Positions 60,501 to 64,000 of a DNA stretch of 64,000 nt are shown here, piece after piece (the first letter of the stretch is position 1; each line of letters begins with the position of its first letter). The notes beneath the pieces were generated by a model that ran no database searches, was not told the DNA's origin, and worked only from the letters and a program-made list of their open reading frames with translations. This DNA is from Akkermansiaceae bacterium (GTDB taxonomy: Bacteria; Verrucomicrobiota; Verrucomicrobiia; Verrucomicrobiales; Akkermansiaceae): the NCBI GenBank assembly GCA_947462535.1, contig CANHPN010000006.1, positions 19,625-83,624 of the forward strand. Direction: 5' to 3'. The translations under genes and the position numbers were made by a program.

Positions 60501-61848
60501 CGCCCATGCCCGCGCCACCGCCTTGACCCTGCTCATCGAGCGCAACCCGCAAACTCTCGGAGTCCTGCTCACCGAAACCTCCGGCGACACCGCCGACGAG
60601 GTCGCGCTCACCGCCCTCGCCGCGATTGCCAAACTCTCGCCCGCAGCCGCGCTGCCCGCGCTCGAAGCCGCCGTGAATTCCAGCAACGACTCCCGCACCC
60701 AGAAAACCTGGGACCTCCTCGCCGAACAACCCGGCGACGCCGTCGACGCTATTTTCGTCAGGAAACTCAACGAGCTCAGCGCCGCCGACGGCATTTCCCC
60801 CGCCGCCATCGAGCTCACCACCGCCGCCGCGAAACGCAGCGGCACCGCCGTCACCGCGGCCCTCGCCGCCCTCGAAAAGACTCTCGCCGCAAGCAAGGAT
60901 CCGCTCGCCAAGTGGAACAGCGCCCTCCAAGGCGGAAATCCCAAAAAAGGAGCCGCCCTCTTCGCGTCCCACCCCGCCAGCGAGTGCATGCGCTGCCACC
61001 AGGCCGAGAACGGCCACGCCGCCGGTGGCGAAACCGCCCCGAACTTGGCGGGCATCGCCAACCGCCACACGGACCGCCGCTATTTCCTCGAATCCATGAT
61101 CAGCCCCAGCACCGTCATCGCACCCGGTTTCGGCGCCTTACTCGTCGATTTCAAAAACGGCGCGAGCCTAACCGGCAACCTAGTCGCCGAGACTCCCGAG
61201 CACCTCGACATCGACGCCGCCGACAAATCCCTGCGCGTCAAACGCAGCGACATCGCCTCCTTCACCCCGCCCGTCTCCTCCATGCCGCCGATGGGCAGCC
61301 TGCTCACTCCCGGCGAACTCCGCGACATCATCGCCTGGCTCGCCAGCCTCGACGAGGGCGGGGAACTGCCCAAGCCCGCCGCCCAACCGAAGTTGCTTGA
61401 TCCCGCCACCCTCGACATCCCGAAAAAAGCCGCCACGTCTGTTGGAGGCATCGACCCAGCCTTCCTGAAAGCCGGCCAACAACAGTTCATGGTTTGCGGA
61501 GCCTGCCACGGCCAGAGCGGTGAAGGCACCGCCGCCGGTCCGCCGCTCGCCGGCTCCGAGTGGGTCAACGGCCCCGAGGAGAACCTCATCCGCATCCAGC
61601 TCCGCGGCCTGCGGGGACCGATCACGGTGAAGGGCAAGGAATACAACTTCCCGGCCGGCATGGCCGCCCTCACCTATCAAAATGACGAACAGATCGCCGC
61701 CGTGCTCACCTACGTCCGGAATTCCTTCGGCAACTCCGCCCCGCCGGTTAGTCCCGCCGCCGTCGCCGCCCTCCGCAGCGAGGTCGGCAAGCCGCCGGTC
61801 AGCGCCGCCGAGCTCGCGCCGCCCGTCCGGAAAATTCCGGATCACTGA
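57571..61848 (+). CDS. PVC-type heme-binding CxxCH multidomain protein (dehydrogenase-like propeller, HEAT repeats, two cytochrome c sites)
   Basis: Signal peptide MFRTISATLALAASLSAA; KIASPTAITFDDEGRVLVAETHRFREG; HEAT-like region; CMRCH and CGACH heme motifs. Confidence 0.92.
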   Translation: MFRTISATLALAASLSAATRTFQTFEGDGFDGWQEKGAAFGLAPAAGKTDQMDKPFNSYANDSLAVSAHGGDAATGALTSPEFEIKEPYITFLIAGGDHAGKTAAQLVIDGKVVREAVGKRSLRCEPALWDVTEFKGRTARIRLLDDESGSWGVIAVDQIVFTDKAKQKFPATTRAGKPFIEEPNSSSVVSGASIPIDSNLTIEATYQNQKIASPTAITFDDEGRVLVAETHRFREGIEDDRNNLFWYLDDLAARKTSDRRALHEKWKAQRSIEELTRKSEFIRRLADTDGDGRIDESKVFADGFNDTLDGTAAGVFFYEGSLYFACIPKIYMLRDTNGDGTADERKVVEEGFGVRVSLSGHDMNGFTLGPDGRIYGSIGDRGFSLITKEGVSYDYPNEGAAFRFEPDGTGFEIFHTGLRNPKEIAFDALGNAFSVDNNSDQGDAARVVYLVDGGDSGWQMEHQAMHTFHRQIGLSEHPPSRWMDEKMWELENPAQPAYMLPPAAHLTAGPSGLTAHPGVGFLESEAGRFLICDYRGGSANSGVWSFEMKPKGAGMEMSDSRKFLWGVAATDVEYSWDGKIYVSDFMGGWKSHDDGRLLSLNAGDKTWRAAEAASAAKIIKDGFSQRDSAELSGLLGHHDARIRLRAQIALTRKPDALKQLSAATRSADFMARVHGIWGLGMIARRGPVETPLISLLADKNPEIRAQVLRVLADSKTDTSALLLTRLLADESPRVRFFAAILAGKHKMTGSLDGVCAMLKDNDNRDVYLRHAGVFALQHIATNPAGLASHESPAVRLAAVIALRRLNHSGIVGFITDPDPKVADEAIRAICDKDLLAQRPAVAALLDKLSIRQWTPFMLRRLVHNAYRIGTPENAARLLKVAADPQTPDIVRKETLRLLALWTEPFPVDQLTGHWRPLEKRDPETIRPPLAAALPGLLRQQGFVLTAALEMVGQYHMRIDSLDNTALQSIVKNGDLPAHARATALTLLIERNPQTLGVLLTETSGDTADEVALTALAAIAKLSPAAALPALEAAVNSSNDSRTQKTWDLLAEQPGDAVDAIFVRKLNELSAADGISPAAIELTTAAAKRSGTAVTAALAALEKTLAASKDPLAKWNSALQGGNPKKGAALFASHPASECMRCHQAENGHAAGGETAPNLAGIANRHTDRRYFLESMISPSTVIAPGFGALLVDFKNGASLTGNLVAETPEHLDIDAADKSLRVKRSDIASFTPPVSSMPPMGSLLTPGELRDIIAWLASLDEGGELPKPAAQPKLLDPATLDIPKKAATSVGGIDPAFLKAGQQQFMVCGACHGQSGEGTAAGPPLAGSEWVNGPEENLIRIQLRGLRGPITVKGKEYNFPAGMAALTYQNDEQIAAVLTYVRNSFGNSAPPVSPAAVAALRSEVGKPPVSAAELAPPVRKIPDH

Positions 61849-61874
61849 CAAGCGCGCAGCCCATTCGCCCGGGC

Positions 61875-63029
61875 TTACTTCAACCCATTGAGGATCTGGC
61901 GGCGCACTTCAACGATGTCGATCTCGCCGCTGTGGCGCCAAAGAATCTTGCCGCCGGGCGCGATGAGCACCGTGTGCGGCAGTGCGCCGGTCCACTCGGG
62001 ATCGATCGCCTGGGCCATGGCGTCCGGGTTGCCGCCGGTCCAGTGGTAGTTGTTGGACGCGAGGCCCTGCTCGTTCAGGGATTTCGCGGTCGAGCCGGGT
62101 GCTGCGGCGTGCCGGGATTCTAGGAACTTGGCGACGGCGGGCCGCGACTCGACCGGATCGAGGCTGATGGAAATGAACTCGACCGGCCGGTTTTGAAAAC
62201 GCCGGCCAGTATCTACCAGATCAGGAAACTCCTGCACGCAAGGCCCGCAAGTGGTGGACCAGAAATTGATGAGACGCAGGTTCTTCGAGCCATTGGCGCG
62301 GAGCTTCCTGGAAATCTCCTCGTTCAGGTCCGCCACGGTGACGGGCCTTTTTTCCCAAGCCGCCTGGTCGGCCACGACCTTGCCGGCTTTGAAAAGCCAC
62401 TTCGTCGAGCAGCCGAATGAGCGAGTCACCGGCTCTTTCACCTCGGTTCCGGCGAGCACGGCGTCGAGTGCGTCCCGCAGTTGGCTCTTTTCCACGGGAC
62501 CGGAATTCCGCCCGCCGTCGTCCATCCGGCCGGTGTAGCGCAGCTTGCGCTCCGCATCGAAAACGAACACGTGCGGCGTGGATTGCGCGCCACAGGCGGC
62601 GGTGAATTCCTGCTTCGCGCCGTCATAGAGATAGGGAAAAGTCCAACCGAAGTCCTTGGCGAAGGGCACCATCTCTTCCTGCGAATCGCCGAAGGGCGAG
62701 TAGCCGAGCTCGTCCGGCGTCAGGCTGGCCGGGTTGTTCCCATTCACCGCCACCATCGCCACGCCCCTGCTCCTGAAGTCCTGATAGACCCGCTCCATCC
62801 GCGAGGCCGCCGCGACCGAATCCGGGCAATGGTTGCAGGTGAAAACCACGCACAAGGCCTTGGACGCCTTGAAATCCGTCAGCGCGTAGGTCTTCCCGTC
62901 CGTCCCCGGCAGGGAGAACGCCGGAGCCGCCGCACCGATCGCCAACACCTTCGGAACCTCCTGCCCCGACACCGGCATCACCAGCGCCAGCGCCAACGCC
63001 AAGCCCAACAGCATGTTCAATTTCGTCAT
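61875..63029 (-). CDS. Exported protein with two thioredoxin-like domains
   Basis: IGAAAPAFSLPGTDGKTYALTDFKASKALCVVFTCNHCPDS; second domain LINFWSTTCGPCVQEFPDL (CxxC). Confidence 0.88.
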   Translation of the reverse strand: MTKLNMLLGLALALALVMPVSGQEVPKVLAIGAAAPAFSLPGTDGKTYALTDFKASKALCVVFTCNHCPDSVAAASRMERVYQDFRSRGVAMVAVNGNNPASLTPDELGYSPFGDSQEEMVPFAKDFGWTFPYLYDGAKQEFTAACGAQSTPHVFVFDAERKLRYTGRMDDGGRNSGPVEKSQLRDALDAVLAGTEVKEPVTRSFGCSTKWLFKAGKVVADQAAWEKRPVTVADLNEEISRKLRANGSKNLRLINFWSTTCGPCVQEFPDLVDTGRRFQNRPVEFISISLDPVESRPAVAKFLESRHAAAPGSTAKSLNEQGLASNNYHWTGGNPDAMAQAIDPEWTGALPHTVLIAPGGKILWRHSGEIDIVEVRRQILNGLK

Positions 63030-63098
63030 ATCCCTGAATACCATTCTCCCGCCGCGCTTCCTGCAAGAAATTTTCAGCGGATTCAAAGCGCTCTCGCG

Positions 63099-63530
63099 TC
63101 ACGCGTGCCACGGCGCGCGGCGCGGATTGCTGCACATTTTATTAGCCTCGTCGTCGTCGATGAATTTCTCGGTGGCGGGGTCGAAGCGGACTTTGCGGCC
63201 AAGCTGCCAGCCGATGGCGGCGGCGTGGCAGGCGTTGTGGCAGGCGATGTGGCAGGCGATGTGGCCGTTGCGCGTGACCACTTCATTGGCCGCCGGCGCG
63301 CCGCGGGATTTGACGCAGTCGAGGAAGTCGAGGAAGTCGCGGACGTGCTTGATGGGGTTGGTTCCGGAAATTTCCCCGGCGGGCATGCCGGCTAACAACG
63401 CAGGATTGCTGGCGGCGATCTTGCCGAAAGCGGCGGTCTCGACCCAGCATTCCTCGCCCTCGAAACGCACCGGGCAGGTGCCGGGAATGATCGTCGGCAT
63501 GCCGATGGCGAGGGCGGTGGCGACGTCCGA
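63099..63530 (-). pseudogene. C-terminal remnant of a Gfo/Idh/MocA-family oxidoreductase
   Basis: SDVATALAIGMPTIIPGTCPVRFEGEECWVET ... PIKHVRDFLDFLDCVKSRGAPAANEVVTRNGHIACH...AAAIGWQLGRKVRFDPATEKFIDDDEANKM; no N-terminal NAD-binding domain and fur starts immediately upstream. Confidence 0.8.
63225..63260. repeat. 12-bp tandem repeat, three units (GTGGCAGGCGWT)
   Basis: GTGGCAGGCGTT-GTGGCAGGCGAT-GTGGCAGGCGAT; encodes HIACHIACHNACH-type expansion on the minus strand. Confidence 0.9.
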
Positions 63531-63592
63531 CTTTCAAGCAGGTTTCGGTGTTTCGGCTTTGCGGGCGGGATTCGGGCCGCTAGGAATTCCCC

Positions 63593-64000
63593 GTGGACCT
63601 TGGTATCCAGGAACGACTCAATGATTTCATCCGGCGCAAAGGCCTGCGCCGGACCAGTCAGCGCGACATCATCGTCAAGGCGGCGTTCTCGAAAGACGAG
63701 CATTTCACCGCCGACGAGCTTTTCGACCGCGTCCGGAAACTCGACTCCGAGACCTCGCGGGCCACGGTTTACCGGACGCTGGGCCTGTTGGTGGAGGCGG
63801 ACCTGCTGCGCGAGATTGATCTCGGGGAAAACCAAACCACCTACGACCCCAACTTCCTCGACAAACCCTCGCACAACCACCTTCTCTGCATCGACTGCGG
63901 CCGCGTGGTGGAATTCGAAGACTCGCACCTGGAAATGCTCAACGACTGCATCACCCGGCGGCTCGGTTTCAAACCGGTCCGGCAGACGATCAAGATCGAG
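63593..64000 (+). CDS. Fur-family transcriptional regulator (runs off window end)
   Basis: GTG start; LRRTSQRDIIVKAAFSKDEHFTADELFDRVRKLDSETSRATVYRTLGLLVEADLLREIDLG; SHNHLLCIDCGRVVEFED metal-binding motifs. Absent from the ORF track because there is no stop. Confidence 0.95.
   Translation, partial: MDLGIQERLNDFIRRKGLRRTSQRDIIVKAAFSKDEHFTADELFDRVRKLDSETSRATVYRTLGLLVEADLLREIDLGENQTTYDPNFLDKPSHNHLLCIDCGRVVEFEDSHLEMLNDCITRRLGFKPVRQTIKIE

Overview
High-GC bacterial chromosomal window. Gene content (PVC-type cytochrome protein, sulfatase plus DUF1080, bS21, HEAT/TPR proteins) suggests Verrucomicrobiota, possibly Luteolibacter/Haloferula-like; this taxonomic guess is inference from memory, not a search. 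The window is mostly dense housekeeping genes: ahcY-metK with a divergent ArsR/methyltransferase regulator, bioF, uxaC, a DEAD-box helicase, kdsD, pyrH-frr, an FKBP, bioB, tpiA, pgk, an IscA/ErpA protein, an RRM protein, glgB, a PAC2/baeRF pair, rlmI-like, aspS, hisS, guaA, guaB, nadC, birA, pgeF, ispE, gpsA-plsY, rpsU, secG and fur (truncated by the window end). I found no tRNA, rRNA, CRISPR array or intact transposase. The most interesting signals are between genes: a REPIN-like inverted pair of GTGG-headed palindromes (11989-12089), an 80%-matched 36-nt inverted element between guaA and guaB, a dispersed ATGTC hairpin family, a stem enclosing the start codon of the RRM gene, and a nested-stem AT-rich leader before marR. 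Several decayed genes are visible (SF1 helicase, subtilase, Gfo/Idh/MocA oxidoreductase and one unknown). A secreted protein with a possible clan-CD (caspase-like) His/Cys dyad is the best candidate for an undescribed protein. I see no convincing complete novel multi-gene system.
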